A stretch of 64,000 bases of DNA. Origin: Mucilaginibacter galii (GTDB lineage Bacteria; Bacteroidota; Bacteroidia; Sphingobacteriales; Sphingobacteriaceae). Positions 25,362-37,421 of the stretch are shown in pieces. The stretch is taken from assembly GCF_014635825.1 (NCBI RefSeq), contig NZ_BMDO01000001.1:496001-560000 (forward strand). The letters are read 5' to 3'. The first letter of the stretch is position 1. Every line of letters begins with the position of its first letter. The notes under the pieces are model-generated. The model saw nothing but the letters and a program-made list of their open reading frames with translations. It was not told where the DNA came from and did no database searches. The translations under genes and the position numbers were made by a program.

Positions 25362-26738
25362 ATGAATATTAAGTTTACTTACTTTGCTATTACGCTTTCA
25401 GCAGCACTGGCAATTACCTCATGTCAAACCAACAAGCGATTAGAGGGAATGGATAAAGTTTCAAAATCCCGCACTACCTTGCAAGATCTTACTCCGTTAG
25501 CTCCTCATGGCATGGTGTTCGTGCCGGCGGGTTCAATTATTGAAAAAGAAGCTGTAACAGACACATCTATGGCTGTTGACACTGTACCAAAGACGGTTAC
25601 TGTAAGTGCCTTCTTTATGGATCAAACCGAGGTAACTAATAAGCAATACCGTTTATTTGTTGATTGGGTTGCCGATTCTGTAGTAGTTACCGATTACCTT
25701 AAAGACGAAAAATACTTTAAGAAAGTTAAAAAAGCAGCTCCTGCTAAAAGAAGTAAAGGCAAAAATGCACCGGTTAATGATATAGCTGTAGCCGGCGACA
25801 CCAGCAAAAGCATAGAATGGAGCAAAGTTGGAGGTAGAACCCCGCTTTGGCAAAGCCCTGAACTTAAAGGCCAATTATTAGGAAAGCTTTATACCATGAT
25901 CAATGGCAAGCCTACTTTAATTAAGTCTGCAGTTCTTTATCGTTACGAACGCTTATCAGTTAACCGTTCGGGCGGAACTAAATATGTTACTGATACCGTA
26001 GGTGTACCACCAGACCAAAAAGTATGGTCAACAGATTTCCCTAACTCTCAAATGGAGGTTATGGATAACAACTACTATACCAACAAGCAATACGATGACT
26101 ACCCAGTGATAGGTGTTAACTGGAAACAAGCCCGCGCTTTTGCCAACTGGCGCAGCAAAATGATCTACTCAACCACAGGCGATAGGTCATTGGTAAAACA
26201 ATATAACCTGCAATATAACCTGCCAACTGAAGCACAATGGGAATATGCAGCTTCAAAGGATATGAAGCCTGAAGATTTTAACAAACTTTCTACAGTTACT
26301 TTAAAAGATAAGAAAACCAAGAAAGATGTAGATGCCCTGGCGGTAAACTTCAAACAGCAAGAGGGTGACTATCGTAAAGATGGTGGTACTTTTACCATGC
26401 ACGTTAAATCTTACGCACCAAACTCTTTAGGACTTTACAATTTAATGGGTAACGTTTCTGAGTGGACACTGGATGCTTTTAGCCCTTCTTACAAAGAATT
26501 TGTACATGACCTTAACCCGGTATTGTTATACGATGCGGCTGATACCGACAGCGAAGCGATGAAACGTAAAGTAGTTAGAGGTGGTTCATGGAAAGATAAC
26601 GCCAATTTACTTACACCTTCTACCCGCAATTACGAAATCCAGGATGTATCGCACTCTTACATCGGTTTCAGATGTGTGATGCCTGCACCAGACATCGTTG
26701 TTGAGCAAACCAAGACACGTAAAATCGCTAAAAATTAA
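25362..26738 (+). CDS. GldK/GldJ-type lipoprotein of type IX secretion/gliding
   Basis: This is a 458-residue lipoprotein (signal to AITSCQT, lipidated Cys21) with a formylglycine-generating-enzyme (FGE-sulfatase) fold: MVFVPAGSI, AFFMDQTEVTNKQYRLFV, YPVIGVNWKQARAFANW, LPTEAQWEYAA, GLYNLMGNVSEWTLD, KVVRGGSWKD, YIGFRCVMP. Such proteins form the outer-membrane-associated ring of the type IX system together with GldN; they do not oxidise sulfatases. A Lys/Ala-rich insertion lies at about residues 121-150. It is followed 84 bp later by gldN, with no gldL/gldM between. GldK and GldJ are hard to separate by eye; the neighbour favours GldK. Confidence 0.85.
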   Translation: MNIKFTYFAITLSAALAITSCQTNKRLEGMDKVSKSRTTLQDLTPLAPHGMVFVPAGSIIEKEAVTDTSMAVDTVPKTVTVSAFFMDQTEVTNKQYRLFVDWVADSVVVTDYLKDEKYFKKVKKAAPAKRSKGKNAPVNDIAVAGDTSKSIEWSKVGGRTPLWQSPELKGQLLGKLYTMINGKPTLIKSAVLYRYERLSVNRSGGTKYVTDTVGVPPDQKVWSTDFPNSQMEVMDNNYYTNKQYDDYPVIGVNWKQARAFANWRSKMIYSTTGDRSLVKQYNLQYNLPTEAQWEYAASKDMKPEDFNKLSTVTLKDKKTKKDVDALAVNFKQQEGDYRKDGGTFTMHVKSYAPNSLGLYNLMGNVSEWTLDAFSPSYKEFVHDLNPVLLYDAADTDSEAMKRKVVRGGSWKDNANLLTPSTRNYEIQDVSHSYIGFRCVMPAPDIVVEQTKTRKIAKN

Positions 26739-26822
26739 CAGTAATAATATTAGGTAGCCGTTGTAAGGTCGGTAAATTTTTTACTTAGCTAACAAACAGG
26801 CCTACAACACAAACAACGACTC

Positions 26823-28007
26823 ATGAAAAGATCAGCATATAAAACCCTGACAGCAGCATTTTGCCTTTTGGCTATACTATCTGTTAGCACTACGGCCGAT
26901 GCGCAAAGGAAAAAAACAACGAAGAAGAGCACTAAAGCACGTACAACTGCAAAAGCGAAACCTAAAGCAAAGTACGTAGCCCCTGTTGAAACTATGCCGG
27001 AAACCACAACGCCGGTATCTACCTCGCCTGTTACTGCTTTAGCACCTGCCGTAAAAGATTCACTGCCTGCAGACTCTTTACCACCAATGGATGGCTTTTA
27101 CCGCAACGAAATGTATAATAATGCCAAGGCATTTAACTACCCTGCCATTGATTCCCGCGATGTAAGATTTTACAAACGTGTTTGGCGCGATATTGATGTA
27201 AACGATCCTAAGAATTCTCTTTTCAATACGCCTGGTGCCACTTTAGCCGAAATTGTATTAGAAGGCTTGAGAACCGGTAAGCTAACCGCCTACGAGCCCA
27301 GCGCTACCAACGGCGACAGTACATTTGCTAAACGTATTAACATGGTTAATGCTTTATCAAGATTTCAGGACAGTACACTGGTAGACCAGTTTGACAGCAA
27401 TGGCAACAAAATTGGTTCAAAAATGGTGTTGAACGATTTTAACCCGGCATCAATCGTTAAGTTCAGAACTAAAGAAGATATCTACTTCGATAAAAAACGT
27501 TCGATGGTGGTTACCCGCATTATTGGCATTGCACCTTTGAAAGCCATTATGGCAGCTGGTACTACAGTAGGTGAGGCTCCTGTGTTCTGGTTATATTTCC
27601 CTCAATGCCGCGACTTCTTTGCGACCAAAGATGTATCCGATCCGGATCGTAATTTATATGACACCAGCTTAGATGATATCTTTGTACAGAGAAAATATAC
27701 CAGCACTATTGTGCGTGCTACCGGTTCGTCAAACTTCCGTACCACTTCGCAAATTGCTGCGGCTTCCATACCAGGTGTAACTACAGCCGATGCACTTAAT
27801 GCTGATAAAGATAAAGCTGCTACTTCCAAAGAAATTGAAGCTAAGATCCAAGGCTTTAAAGACAAAACCTGGAACTACGAAATCCAGAAAAGACAAACTC
27901 CTGCTGAAAAGAAAGCTGCTGAAAAGGCAGAGAAAGCAGCAAGAGATGCTGAAAAGAACGCTAAAAAGAATGCAGATAAAGCTGCTAAGCCTGCAAAATC
28001 TAAATAG
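26823..28007 (+). CDS. gldN: Gliding motility / type IX secretion protein GldN
   Basis: GldN is the ring partner of GldK in the periplasm. The protein has 394 residues: signal peptide to about ADAQ, a low-complexity Lys/Thr/Pro region to residue 85, then the family core (DGFYRNEMYNNAKAFNYPAIDSRDVRFYKRVWRDIDVNDPKN, IVKFRTKEDIYFDKKRSMVVTRIIGIAPL, FWLYFPQCRDFFA). The C-terminal 40 residues are a Lys/Ala-rich helix (EKKAAEKAEKAARDAEKNAKK) that is longer than needed for the core. A terminator follows at 28036. Confidence 0.92.
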   Translation: MKRSAYKTLTAAFCLLAILSVSTTADAQRKKTTKKSTKARTTAKAKPKAKYVAPVETMPETTTPVSTSPVTALAPAVKDSLPADSLPPMDGFYRNEMYNNAKAFNYPAIDSRDVRFYKRVWRDIDVNDPKNSLFNTPGATLAEIVLEGLRTGKLTAYEPSATNGDSTFAKRINMVNALSRFQDSTLVDQFDSNGNKIGSKMVLNDFNPASIVKFRTKEDIYFDKKRSMVVTRIIGIAPLKAIMAAGTTVGEAPVFWLYFPQCRDFFATKDVSDPDRNLYDTSLDDIFVQRKYTSTIVRATGSSNFRTTSQIAAASIPGVTTADALNADKDKAATSKEIEAKIQGFKDKTWNYEIQKRQTPAEKKAAEKAEKAARDAEKNAKKNADKAAKPAKSK

Positions 28008-28035
28008 CTTCTAAACAATAACGCTAACACTTATT

Positions 28036-28068
28036 AAAGCTGCTCCAGTAACTGGAAGCAGCTTTTTT
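28036..28068 (+). terminator. gldN terminator
   Basis: AAAGCTGCT/AGCAGCTTT stem, T tract. Confidence 0.85.
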
Positions 28069-28567
28069 TATTGCTTACCTAACGGTTTTTATTTAAGTGT
28101 ACAGGAAGTTATTTAGGCCCCTTTTAGATACCTTTTACGCTCAACATCTTTCTAATGCCATAATCAATTCTAAATTAGCGTGAGCCGTCGTAATACAATA
28201 TGACAATACCAGGGAAGTAAGGGTTTGATAATAATAGTAGTTAGCCCGGTTAAGCTTTATAAGCTACCCAACGAACTCCCGAATGTTGGTGTGTTAAACA
28301 TAACTTAAGGCTTTAATGCATCGGAAACAAGCCCCTGTACCTCAATTAGCCTTGGCATGTCTTACAATGTAACGTAAATAAAGTAAATAAGCCTGTTTGT
28401 GTGCAAATGCCCGGATAGAGTGAGTACCTGCACATTAGGGCCTCTCCTATTCAAGCAGGCGATAAATGTCTATGTTCTGGCCGCTTTACAAAACTGATTA
28501 TTCATAGGGCAATTCTTTTCCTTAATACCCATTTGAAATACGGCTCCTATTTCCTCGTATGCCACCA
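28069..28567. other. Non-coding stretch between gldN and rpoC
   Basis: This is a 500-bp gap between two convergent transcription units, each with its own terminator. I see no frame with coding character, no tRNA and no member of the four repeat families. Confidence 0.4.
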
Positions 28568-28598
28568 ACAAAAAAGGCTACCCATAAAGGGTAGCCTT
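28568..28598 (-). terminator. rpoC terminator
   Basis: On the minus strand AAGGCTACCC pairs with GGGTAGCCTT, then a T tract; 20 nt after the rpoC stop codon. Confidence 0.9.
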
Positions 28599-28618
28599 GA
28601 ATATTTATGAGTGAGCTA

Positions 28619-31600
28619 TTACGCTTCTACTTCTTCAGTTTTAGAAGCCATCAGGCGGTCAAACTCTTCTTGTGAACCTACGCGGATATTGTCGTATGCG
28701 CGTAAACCTGTTCCCGAAGGTATTAAGTGACCTACGATAACATTCTCTTTCAAACCTAACATCATATCGCGTTTACCTGCAATGGCAGCTTCGTTCAATA
28801 CTTTGGTAGTTTCCTGGAACGATGCAGCCGAGATGAACGACTTGGTACCTAATGATGCACGGGTAATACCTTGCAGTATAGGGCTCGAGGTTGCCGCAAT
28901 AGCATCACGAACTTCTACCAATTTCTGATCCTTACGTTTCAGGCTCGAGTTCTCATCTCTTAAACGACGCAGAGATACGATCTGACCAGCTTTCAGTGTA
29001 GTGGAATCACCTGGTTCCATAACCACTTTCTTATCAAATATGTCATCGTTCTCTATCATGAAGTCCCAGCTATCAACCGCTTCCTTCTCTAAGAACGTGG
29101 TATCTCCTGCATCCTCAATAGAAACTTTCTGCATCATCTGGTGAACAATAACCTCGAAGTGCTTATCGTTGATCTTCACACCTTGTAAACGATAAACCTC
29201 TTGTATACCATTTACTAAGTATTCTTGTACAGCTGCAGGGCCTTTGATAGACAATATGTCGGCTGGCGATATTGAACCGTCAGACAGTGGCATACCGGCT
29301 TTAACAAAGTCGTTATCCTGTACCAGAATGTGTTTAGACAATGGCACCAAGTATTTTTTTACCTGACCATCTCTCGATTCGATAGTGATTTCACGGTTAC
29401 CACGTTTAACACCACCTAAGGTTACCACACCATCAATCTCGGTCACAACGGCCGGGTTAGATGGGTTACGTGCTTCGAACAATTCGGTTACACGTGGTAA
29501 ACCACCGGTAATATCCCGTGTTTTACCTGCCGAACGAGGTATTTTAGCAATTACCTGTCCGGTTTGTATTTTCTCACCTTCTTCAATAGCAATGTGGGCG
29601 CCTACCGGGATGTTGTATCCTTTAATGATATCGCCACCTTTTTCTGCTATCTGGATAACCGGGTTCTTGGTTTTATCGCGGGTATCAATAATTACTTTCT
29701 CACGGTGACCGGTTTGCTCATCCGATTCCTCACGGAAGGTAATACCTTCCAATACAGCGTCGAATTTAGCGTTACCAGCAAACTCAGAGATAATAACGGC
29801 ATTGTACGGATCCCATGAACAGATACGATCGCCTTTGGTTACTTTGCTGCCATCTTTAATATACAGGTAAGAACCGTAAGGGATGTTGTTGGTCACGATC
29901 ACCTTGTTTGTACCTTCTTCAACGATACGGAATTCGCCCGAACGACCTAATACTACTTCTACGCTGCCATCTTCGGCAGTTTCAAATGGTACGGTACGCA
30001 CGTTTTCAAATTCAATGATACCGTCGTAACGTGCATTAATTTGAGACTCCGCCGCAATGTTAGAGGCAGTACCACCCACGTGGAACGTACGAAGTGTTAA
30101 CTGTGTACCCGGCTCACCAATTGACTGGGCTGCAATTACACCAACCGCTTCACCGCGCTGAACGCGTTTACCGCTGGCAAGGTTACGTCCGTAGCACAAT
30201 GCACACACACCACGCTTGCTTTCGCAGGTCAATACCGAACGGATTTCGATACCTTCCAATGGTGAATTCTCAATGCTCTTAGCAATATCTTCGGTAATGT
30301 CTTGTCCGGCGCTTACCAACAATTCGCTGGTTAACGGGTCAAATACATCATGAAGCGAGGTACGGCCCAAAATACGATCGTATAATGGTTCAACAATATC
30401 CTCGTTGTCTTTTAATGCTGTTGTATAAATACCACGTAATGTTCCGCAATCAGTTTCACCCACAATCATATCCTGGGCAACATCATGTAAACGACGGGTT
30501 AAGTAACCCGCATCCGCAGTTTTCAACGCCGTATCCGCCAAACCTTTACGGGCACCGTGGGTAGAGATAAAGTACTCTAATACCGACAGGCCTTCTTTAA
30601 AGTTTGATAAGATCGGGTTTTCGATAATCTCACCACCTGAACCTGATTTTTGAGGCTTGGCCATCAAACCACGCATACCTGCAAGCTGACGGATTTGCTC
30701 TTTAGAACCACGTGCACCAGAATCCAACATCATGTAAACCGAGTTGAAGCCCTGGTTATCGGTAGACAAGATCTCCATTACATTCGACGTTAAGCGATTG
30801 TTGATACGAGTCCAGATATCGATAATTTGGTTATAACGCTCGTTGTTGGTAATGAAACCCATGTTATAGTTATTCATTACTTCTTCAACCTCGCGAGACG
30901 CCTGGGCTATCAGTTCAACCTTTTGCTCAGGAATATTAACATCCTGCAAGTTGAAAGATAAACCACCCTGGAATGCCATTCTGAAACCTAATTCCTTAAT
31001 ATCATCAAGGAACTGTGCTGCACGGGCCATACCAGTATTCTTCACTACTTCACCAATAATATCACGCAGTGATTTTTTGGTTAACAGTTCGTTGATGTAA
31101 CCTACTTCTTCGGGCACGTGTTGGTTAAATAACACACGACCAACGGTAGTATCAATCAATCTATGAGCGATGCTGCCATCGCGTTCTTTAATTTTTGCTT
31201 TTACTTTAATAAAGGCATGCAGGTCAATTTTCTTCTCATTGTAAGCGATAATCACCTCTTCGGCAGAGTAAAAAGACAAACCTTGTCCTTTAACCACACG
31301 CTCCTCATCAGTTTTACGGCCTTTAGTAATGTAGTAAAGACCCAAAACCATATCCTGCGATGGTACTGTAATAGGCGTACCGTTGGCAGGGTTCAAAATG
31401 TTGTGTGAAGCTAACATCAGGATCTGGGCTTCCAAAATAGCGGCATTACCAAGTGGTACGTGCACAGCCATCTGGTCACCGTCAAAATCCGCGTTGAATG
31501 CCGTACAAGTTAATGGGTGCAACTGAATTGCTTTACCTTCAACCAGCTTTGGCTGGAACGACTGGATACCTAACCTGTGCAGCGTAGGCGCACGGTTTAA

Positions 31601-32908
31601 TAACACAGGGTGTCCTTTCAATACATTTTCTAAGATGTCCCAAACTAATGGATCCTTACGGTCAACAATCTTTTTGGCAGATTTTACTGTTTTAACCACA
31701 CCACGCTCAATCATCTTGCGAATGATAAATGGTTTAAACAGCTCGGCAGCCATATCCTTAGGTAAACCGCACTCGTGTAACTTAAGGTTAGGTCCAACCA
31801 CAATTACCGAACGGGCAGAATAATCCACACGCTTACCTAATAAGTTTTGACGGAAACGGCCTTGTTTACCTTTCAGAATATCTGAAAGTGATTTTAAGGC
31901 ACGGTTACCTTCAGTTTTTACCGCGTTAACTTTACGTGAGTTATCAAATAACGAATCCACAGCTTCCTGCAGCATACGTTTTTCGTTACGTAAAATCACT
32001 TCCGGTGCTTTGATCTCGATCAAACGTTTTAAACGGTTGTTACGGATAATTACACGACGGTATAAATCATTTAAATCTGAAGTTGCGAAACGACCACCTT
32101 CCAGTGGTACTAACGGACGTAATTCAGGAGGTATAACAGGAACGATCTTCACGATCATCCATTCCGGGTTGTTATCTATACGGCTTTTAGCATCGCGGAA
32201 AGCTTCAACCACCTGAAGGCGTTTTAAAGCTTCGTTTTTACGTTGCTGAGAAGTTTCGTTAGCAGCCTGGTGACGCAAATCGTACGATAACTGGTCAAGG
32301 TCGATACGCTTCAATAATTCCTCTAAAGCTTCGGCACCCATTTTGGCAACAAATTTCTGAGGATCTTTGTCGTCAAGATACTGGTTCTCTTTAGGTAAAG
32401 TATCTAACACATCCAGGTACTCTTCTTCTGTCAGGAAATCCATTTTGGAAATACCGTCAGATTCTTTGATACCCGGTTGTATAACTACGTAACGCTCGTA
32501 GTATATAATTAAATCTAATTTTTTAGTTGGTAAGCCCAGTAAGTAACCAATTTTGTTTGGCAACGAACGGAAGTACCAAATATGCGCAACAGGAACCACC
32601 AGGTTAATGTGGCCCATACGCTCACGACGTACTTTCTTTTCGGTTACTTCAACACCGCAACGGTCGCAAACGATCCCTTTGTAACGGATACGTTTGTATT
32701 TACCGCAATGACACTCATAATCTTTAACCGGACCAAAAATACGCTCACAGAACAAACCATCACGCTCGGGTTTGTAAGTACGGTAGTTGATGGTTTCTGG
32801 CTTTAACACCTCACCACTTGAACGCTCCAAAATAGACTCCGGAGAGGCTAAGCTGATGGTAATGGTGGTGAAGTTGCTTTTTATTTTATTATCTTTTTTA
32901 TAAGACAT
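28619..32908 (-). CDS. rpoC: DNA-directed RNA polymerase subunit beta'
   Basis: This is the largest catalytic subunit of RNA polymerase, 1429 residues. The N-terminal zinc site ([20 protein letters not shown]), the rudder/lid region, the catalytic [12 protein letters not shown] with its three Asp, the bridge helix region ([23 protein letters not shown]) and the second zinc site ([15 protein letters not shown]) are all present. It follows rpoB by 117 bp on the same strand and closes the operon; a strong terminator is just downstream. Confidence 0.98.
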   Translation of the reverse strand: MSYKKDNKIKSNFTTITISLASPESILERSSGEVLKPETINYRTYKPERDGLFCERIFGPVKDYECHCGKYKRIRYKGIVCDRCGVEVTEKKVRRERMGHINLVVPVAHIWYFRSLPNKIGYLLGLPTKKLDLIIYYERYVVIQPGIKESDGISKMDFLTEEEYLDVLDTLPKENQYLDDKDPQKFVAKMGAEALEELLKRIDLDQLSYDLRHQAANETSQQRKNEALKRLQVVEAFRDAKSRIDNNPEWMIVKIVPVIPPELRPLVPLEGGRFATSDLNDLYRRVIIRNNRLKRLIEIKAPEVILRNEKRMLQEAVDSLFDNSRKVNAVKTEGNRALKSLSDILKGKQGRFRQNLLGKRVDYSARSVIVVGPNLKLHECGLPKDMAAELFKPFIIRKMIERGVVKTVKSAKKIVDRKDPLVWDILENVLKGHPVLLNRAPTLHRLGIQSFQPKLVEGKAIQLHPLTCTAFNADFDGDQMAVHVPLGNAAILEAQILMLASHNILNPANGTPITVPSQDMVLGLYYITKGRKTDEERVVKGQGLSFYSAEEVIIAYNEKKIDLHAFIKVKAKIKERDGSIAHRLIDTTVGRVLFNQHVPEEVGYINELLTKKSLRDIIGEVVKNTGMARAAQFLDDIKELGFRMAFQGGLSFNLQDVNIPEQKVELIAQASREVEEVMNNYNMGFITNNERYNQIIDIWTRINNRLTSNVMEILSTDNQGFNSVYMMLDSGARGSKEQIRQLAGMRGLMAKPQKSGSGGEIIENPILSNFKEGLSVLEYFISTHGARKGLADTALKTADAGYLTRRLHDVAQDMIVGETDCGTLRGIYTTALKDNEDIVEPLYDRILGRTSLHDVFDPLTSELLVSAGQDITEDIAKSIENSPLEGIEIRSVLTCESKRGVCALCYGRNLASGKRVQRGEAVGVIAAQSIGEPGTQLTLRTFHVGGTASNIAAESQINARYDGIIEFENVRTVPFETAEDGSVEVVLGRSGEFRIVEEGTNKVIVTNNIPYGSYLYIKDGSKVTKGDRICSWDPYNAVIISEFAGNAKFDAVLEGITFREESDEQTGHREKVIIDTRDKTKNPVIQIAEKGGDIIKGYNIPVGAHIAIEEGEKIQTGQVIAKIPRSAGKTRDITGGLPRVTELFEARNPSNPAVVTEIDGVVTLGGVKRGNREITIESRDGQVKKYLVPLSKHILVQDNDFVKAGMPLSDGSISPADILSIKGPAAVQEYLVNGIQEVYRLQGVKINDKHFEVIVHQMMQKVSIEDAGDTTFLEKEAVDSWDFMIENDDIFDKKVVMEPGDSTTLKAGQIVSLRRLRDENSSLKRKDQKLVEVRDAIAATSSPILQGITRASLGTKSFISAASFQETTKVLNEAAIAGKRDMMLGLKENVIVGHLIPSGTGLRAYDNIRVGSQEEFDRLMASKTEEVEA

Positions 32909-33025
32909 ATTTATTTTTTAAATGATTTAGTGGAGAGTGATTAATAAAGATTCAATCTCTCTTCTTGCACGTAAAAGTTAACAAAGGATTGAATGGTTAC
33001 CCACTCAATCCCTCACTAATCAATA

Positions 33026-36000
33026 TTATTCTAATGTGATATCCAAACCTAAACCTCTTAACTCGTGAACCAATACGTTGAATGATTCCGGTACAGATGG
33101 TGTAGGCAAGTTTTCACCTTTAACAATGGCTTCGTAAGTTTTAGCACGGCCAATAACATCATCAGATTTCACAGTAAGGATCTCTTGCAGGATGTTGGCA
33201 GCACCAAATGCTTCCAGTGCCCAAACCTCCATCTCACCAAAACGCTGACCACCAAACTGGGCTTTACCACCCAATGGTTGTTGTGTGATTAATGAGTATG
33301 GTCCGATTGAACGGGCGTGCATCTTATCATCAACCATGTGACCTAATTTCAGCATGTAGATAATACCTACGGTAGTTGGCTGGTCAAAACGATCTCCGGT
33401 TAAGCCATTGTACAGGTAAGTACGTCCGGTAGCCGGTAATTTTGCTTTGGCAATCCAGTCTTCCACTTCCTGATAGGTTGCACCATCAAAAATAGGAGTA
33501 GCGAATTTAACACCCAGCTCTTTACCTGCCCAACCTAATACAGTTTCGTAGATTTGCCCCAAGTTCATACGTGAAGGTACACCCAGTGGGTTCAACACGA
33601 TATCAACCGGAGTACCATCTTCCAGGAACGGCATATCTTCGTCACGTACAATACGTGCCACAATACCTTTGTTACCGTGACGACCGGCCATCTTATCACC
33701 CACTTTAAGCTTACGCTTTTTAGCGATGTATACTTTAGCCATTTGAACGATACCCGATGGAAGCTCGTCACCTACGCTGATCGCAAATTTATCGCGACGG
33801 TAAGCACCCAGTTCCTCGTTGATTTTGATGTTGTAGTTATGCAACAACAACTTGATCTGATCGTTCTTGTCATCGTCGGTTGTCCACTTAGTTGGGTTAA
33901 TGTTTTCGTATGGTAGCTCGGCTAATATCTTCTGAGTGAACTTAACACCCTTAGCTACTAACAGTTCCTTGTAAACATTGAACACACCCTGTGAAGTTTT
34001 ACCATTCACAATTTCAAATAATTTATCAACCAAACGGGTTTTCAGCTCTTTTACAGCCCTGTCATGTTTAGCATCCAGTTTTTCTAACTGTGCTTTTTCT
34101 TCTGCTTTCGTAGTTTTCTTAGCACGTGAGAACAACTTGGTATCAATAACCACACCGGCAATTGATGGCGGGGTTTTCAAAGAAGCATCTTTTACGTCAC
34201 CGGCTTTGTCACCAAAAATAGCACGTAACAGTTTTTCTTCCGGTGATGGGTCAGACTCACCCTTAGGAGTGATCTTACCAATCAGGATATCGCCTTCTTT
34301 AACCTCGGCACCTACACGGATAATACCGTCTTCGTCCAGGTCTTTAGTGGCTTCTTCAGATACGTTAGGGATATCCGGTGTTAACTCTTCCTCACCACGT
34401 TTAGTGTCACGAACTTCAAGTTCAAACTCTTCAACGTGTAAAGAGGTAAAGATATCTTGCGATACCACACGCTCAGAAATCACAATCGCATCCTCAAAGT
34501 TGTATCCTTGCCAAGGCATGAACGCAACCTTCATGTTACGACCTAAAGCCAGTTCACCGTTCTGCGTTGCATAGCCTTCGCAAAGCACTTGTCCTTTCTC
34601 AACTCTTTGGCCTTTGGTTACAATAGGCTTCAAGTTCATGGTAGTGCTCTGGTTAGTTTTTTGGAACTTGATCAGGCGGTAAGATTTGGTATCGTCATCA
34701 AATGATACTAAACGATCATCTTCTGTACGGTCATATCTGATTTTAATTTCGTTGGCATCTACATACTCAACCACACCATTACCTTCGGCGTTAACCAAGG
34801 TACGGCTGTCTTTCGCTACACGGCCTTCCAAACCTGTACCTACAATTGGCGCCTCAGGGCGTAAAAGCGGCACGGCCTGGCGTTGCATGTTCGAACCCAT
34901 CAACGCACGGTTAGCATCATCATGCTCCAGGAACGGAATCAATGAAGCTGCAATCGAAGTGATCTGGTTAGGTGCAATGTCCATGTAATCCAAACGCTCA
35001 GGCTCAATAATCGGGAAGTCACCCTCAAAACGAGCTTTTACGCGTGGCGTAGCAAACACACCTTTATCATCATACACGGCATTAGCCTGACCAATGGTTT
35101 TACCATCTTCGTCTTCTGCCGATAAATAAATAACCGGCTCATCCATAACTACAGTACCGTTATCCACACGTTTGTATGGAGTTTCGATAAATCCTAAGCT
35201 ATTGATCTTAGCGTGGACACAAAGTGAAGAGATCAAACCAATGTTTGGTCCTTCTGGTGTTTCAATGGTACACAAGCGACCATAGTGGGTATAGTGCACG
35301 TCACGTACCTCAAAACCGGCACGCTCACGAGACAGACCACCGGGCCCAAGCGCCGAAAGACGGCGTTTGTGAGTGATCTCGGCTAATGGATTGGTTTGAT
35401 CCATGAACTGAGATAACTGGTTGGTACCAAAGAACGAGTTAATTACTGATGATAAAGTACGCGCATTGATCAGGTCAGTTGGTGTAAACACCTCGTTATC
35501 CCTGATGTTCATACGCTCGCGGATGGTACGGGCCATACGGGCCAAACCAACACCAAATTGAGCGTATAACTGCTCACCTACCGTACGTACACGACGGTTA
35601 GACAAGTGGTCAATATCATCCACCTCAGCTTTAGAGTTGATCAACTTGATCAGGTACTTAACAATAGCGATAATATCTGCCTTGGTTAATACTTTGATCT
35701 CGTCTGATGTATCAAGCTTAAGTTTACGGTTGATGCGGTAACGACCTACATCTCCCAAATCATATCTTTTATCCGAGAAGAACAAACGATCGATGATACC
35801 ACGAGCAGTTTCCTCATCAGGTGGTTCGGCGTTACGTAACTGGCGATAGATGTGCTCCACCGCTTCTTTCTCAGAGTTCGAAGTATCTTTTTGTAAGGTA
35901 TTATATATAATGGTATAATCACCGCTGGTTGAGGCATCTTCCTTGTTCAGGATAATGGTTTTCACACCAGCATCGATGATTTGATCAATGTTATCATCAT

Positions 36001-36829
36001 CCAGTACTGTTTCGCGCTCAAGGATGATCTCATTACGATCGATAGATACCACTTCACCGGTATCCTCGTCCACAAAGTCTTCCACCCATTTTTTAAGCAC
36101 CCTTGCAGCAAGCTTACGGCCAACAAATTTCTTAAGGCCAGATTTGCTTACTTTCACTTCATCGGCAAGTTCAAATAATTCTAAGATGTCTTTATCTGAA
36201 TCATAACCAATGGCACGAAGCAAGGTAGTAACCGGGAATTTCTTTTTACGGTCAATGTAAGCATACATTACGTTGTTAACGTCTGTAGCAAACTCAATCC
36301 ATGATCCTTTGAAAGGGATAACACGGGCAGAGTATAATTTAGTACCGTTAGTGTGGCGGCTTTGGCCAAAGAACACACCTGGTGAACGGTGCAACTGCGA
36401 AACGATTACACGCTCGGCACCGTTAATTACGAAAGTACCTTTAGGCGTCATGTAAGGAATAGTACCTAAGTACACATCCTGCACAATGGTTTCAAAGTCT
36501 TCGTGCTCTTCATCATTACATGAAAGGCGAAGCTTTGCCTTTAAAGGCACACTGTAAGTTAAACCACGGTCGATACACTCTTGAATATCGTAACGTGGCG
36601 GATCAATAAAGTAATCCAAAAACTCTAACACGAAAATGTTACGAGAATCGGAAATTGGAAAATTTTCGGCAAATACTTTAAACAAGCCTTCTTTATGACG
36701 GTTGTCTGAAGTGGTTTCCAGCTGGAAAAATTCCTGAAAAGATTTCAACTGTACATCCAGAAAGTCAGGGTAGTCAAGGACGTGCCTGCTGGTTGCAAAG
36801 TTCACTCTTTGGTTATTTTTGTTTGCCAA
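33026..36829 (-). CDS. rpoB: DNA-directed RNA polymerase subunit beta
   Basis: Catalytic beta subunit, 1267 residues. It shows the rifampicin pocket ([46 protein letters not shown]), the flap and the C-terminal clamp ([45 protein letters not shown]). The start codon is TTG at 36829: the conserved [15 protein letters not shown] follows, a stop lies seven codons upstream in frame, and no ATG is available. A hairpin sits in the 149-bp gap to rplL. The rifampicin region appears wild-type, judging by eye. Confidence 0.98.
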   Translation of the reverse strand: MANKNNQRVNFATSRHVLDYPDFLDVQLKSFQEFFQLETTSDNRHKEGLFKVFAENFPISDSRNIFVLEFLDYFIDPPRYDIQECIDRGLTYSVPLKAKLRLSCNDEEHEDFETIVQDVYLGTIPYMTPKGTFVINGAERVIVSQLHRSPGVFFGQSRHTNGTKLYSARVIPFKGSWIEFATDVNNVMYAYIDRKKKFPVTTLLRAIGYDSDKDILELFELADEVKVSKSGLKKFVGRKLAARVLKKWVEDFVDEDTGEVVSIDRNEIILERETVLDDDNIDQIIDAGVKTIILNKEDASTSGDYTIIYNTLQKDTSNSEKEAVEHIYRQLRNAEPPDEETARGIIDRLFFSDKRYDLGDVGRYRINRKLKLDTSDEIKVLTKADIIAIVKYLIKLINSKAEVDDIDHLSNRRVRTVGEQLYAQFGVGLARMARTIRERMNIRDNEVFTPTDLINARTLSSVINSFFGTNQLSQFMDQTNPLAEITHKRRLSALGPGGLSRERAGFEVRDVHYTHYGRLCTIETPEGPNIGLISSLCVHAKINSLGFIETPYKRVDNGTVVMDEPVIYLSAEDEDGKTIGQANAVYDDKGVFATPRVKARFEGDFPIIEPERLDYMDIAPNQITSIAASLIPFLEHDDANRALMGSNMQRQAVPLLRPEAPIVGTGLEGRVAKDSRTLVNAEGNGVVEYVDANEIKIRYDRTEDDRLVSFDDDTKSYRLIKFQKTNQSTTMNLKPIVTKGQRVEKGQVLCEGYATQNGELALGRNMKVAFMPWQGYNFEDAIVISERVVSQDIFTSLHVEEFELEVRDTKRGEEELTPDIPNVSEEATKDLDEDGIIRVGAEVKEGDILIGKITPKGESDPSPEEKLLRAIFGDKAGDVKDASLKTPPSIAGVVIDTKLFSRAKKTTKAEEKAQLEKLDAKHDRAVKELKTRLVDKLFEIVNGKTSQGVFNVYKELLVAKGVKFTQKILAELPYENINPTKWTTDDDKNDQIKLLLHNYNIKINEELGAYRRDKFAISVGDELPSGIVQMAKVYIAKKRKLKVGDKMAGRHGNKGIVARIVRDEDMPFLEDGTPVDIVLNPLGVPSRMNLGQIYETVLGWAGKELGVKFATPIFDGATYQEVEDWIAKAKLPATGRTYLYNGLTGDRFDQPTTVGIIYMLKLGHMVDDKMHARSIGPYSLITQQPLGGKAQFGGQRFGEMEVWALEAFGAANILQEILTVKSDDVIGRAKTYEAIVKGENLPTPSVPESFNVLVHELRGLGLDITLE

Positions 36830-36922
36830 GGGATTATAATTTTAATATTGTATTAAACTCTTACCGGTTTATTTAAAGTTGTTCCTGAACTTCAAACAAA
36901 AATGAAAACGTTATAAACAGCA

Positions 36923-36969
36923 ATAGACCCCGACCAAATACGGTCGGAGTCTTATGCTAAGGGCTCTAT
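36923..36969 (-). promoter_or_regulatory. Hairpin between rplL and rpoB, attenuator candidate
   Basis: On the minus strand GACTCCGACC pairs with GGTCGGGGTC across a 6-nt loop. An outer AATAGAGCCC/GGGGTCTATT pairing competes for part of the 3' arm. There is no T tract, so it is a partial terminator or processing site rather than a full stop. Confidence 0.45.
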
Positions 36970-36978
36970 TGAGTTAAA

Positions 36979-37359
36979 TTACTTAACTTCAACTACAGCT
37001 CCGGCTTCTTCTAAGGCTTTCTTTAAAGATTCAGCTTCTTCTTTAGAAACACCAGCTTTTACTTCTTTTGGTGCACCATCAACTAAGTCTTTAGCTTCTT
37101 TCAAACCTAAACCAGTTAAGTCTTTTACTAATTTAACAACTGCTAATTTAGCGCCGCCAGCTTCTTTCAAGATAACATCAAATGAAGTTTGTTCTGCAGC
37201 AGCTGCAGGGGCATCACCACCAGCAGCAGGAGCAGCTACAGCTACAGCTGCAGCAGCAGGCTCAATACCATACTCATCTTTTAAGATCTGAGCTAATTCG
37301 TTAACTTCTTTTACTGTTAAGTTTACCAACTGTTCAGCAAACGATTTTAAATCTGCCAT
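36979..37359 (-). CDS. rplL: Ribosomal protein bL12 (L7/L12)
   Basis: Stalk protein of the 50S subunit that recruits translation factors; 126 residues. The N-terminal dimerisation helices ([23 protein letters not shown]), the Ala/Gly hinge ([21 protein letters not shown]) and the C-terminal domain ([38 protein letters not shown]) are all visible. It follows rplJ by 62 bp. Confidence 0.98.
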   Translation of the reverse strand: MADLKSFAEQLVNLTVKEVNELAQILKDEYGIEPAAAAVAVAAPAAGGDAPAAAAEQTSFDVILKEAGGAKLAVVKLVKDLTGLGLKEAKDLVDGAPKEVKAGVSKEEAESLKKALEEAGAVVEVK

Positions 37360-37421
37360 TTTATTTTAATTTTAGCTTTTAAATACTTTGTGTTTTATTC
37401 GAACTTTAACGAGGCGTTCGA

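Noticed and set aside
33978..34574. 198-residue open frame on the plus strand, opposite rpoB
   Set aside because: It is Ser/Thr-rich from reversed rpoB codons; rpoB is certain.
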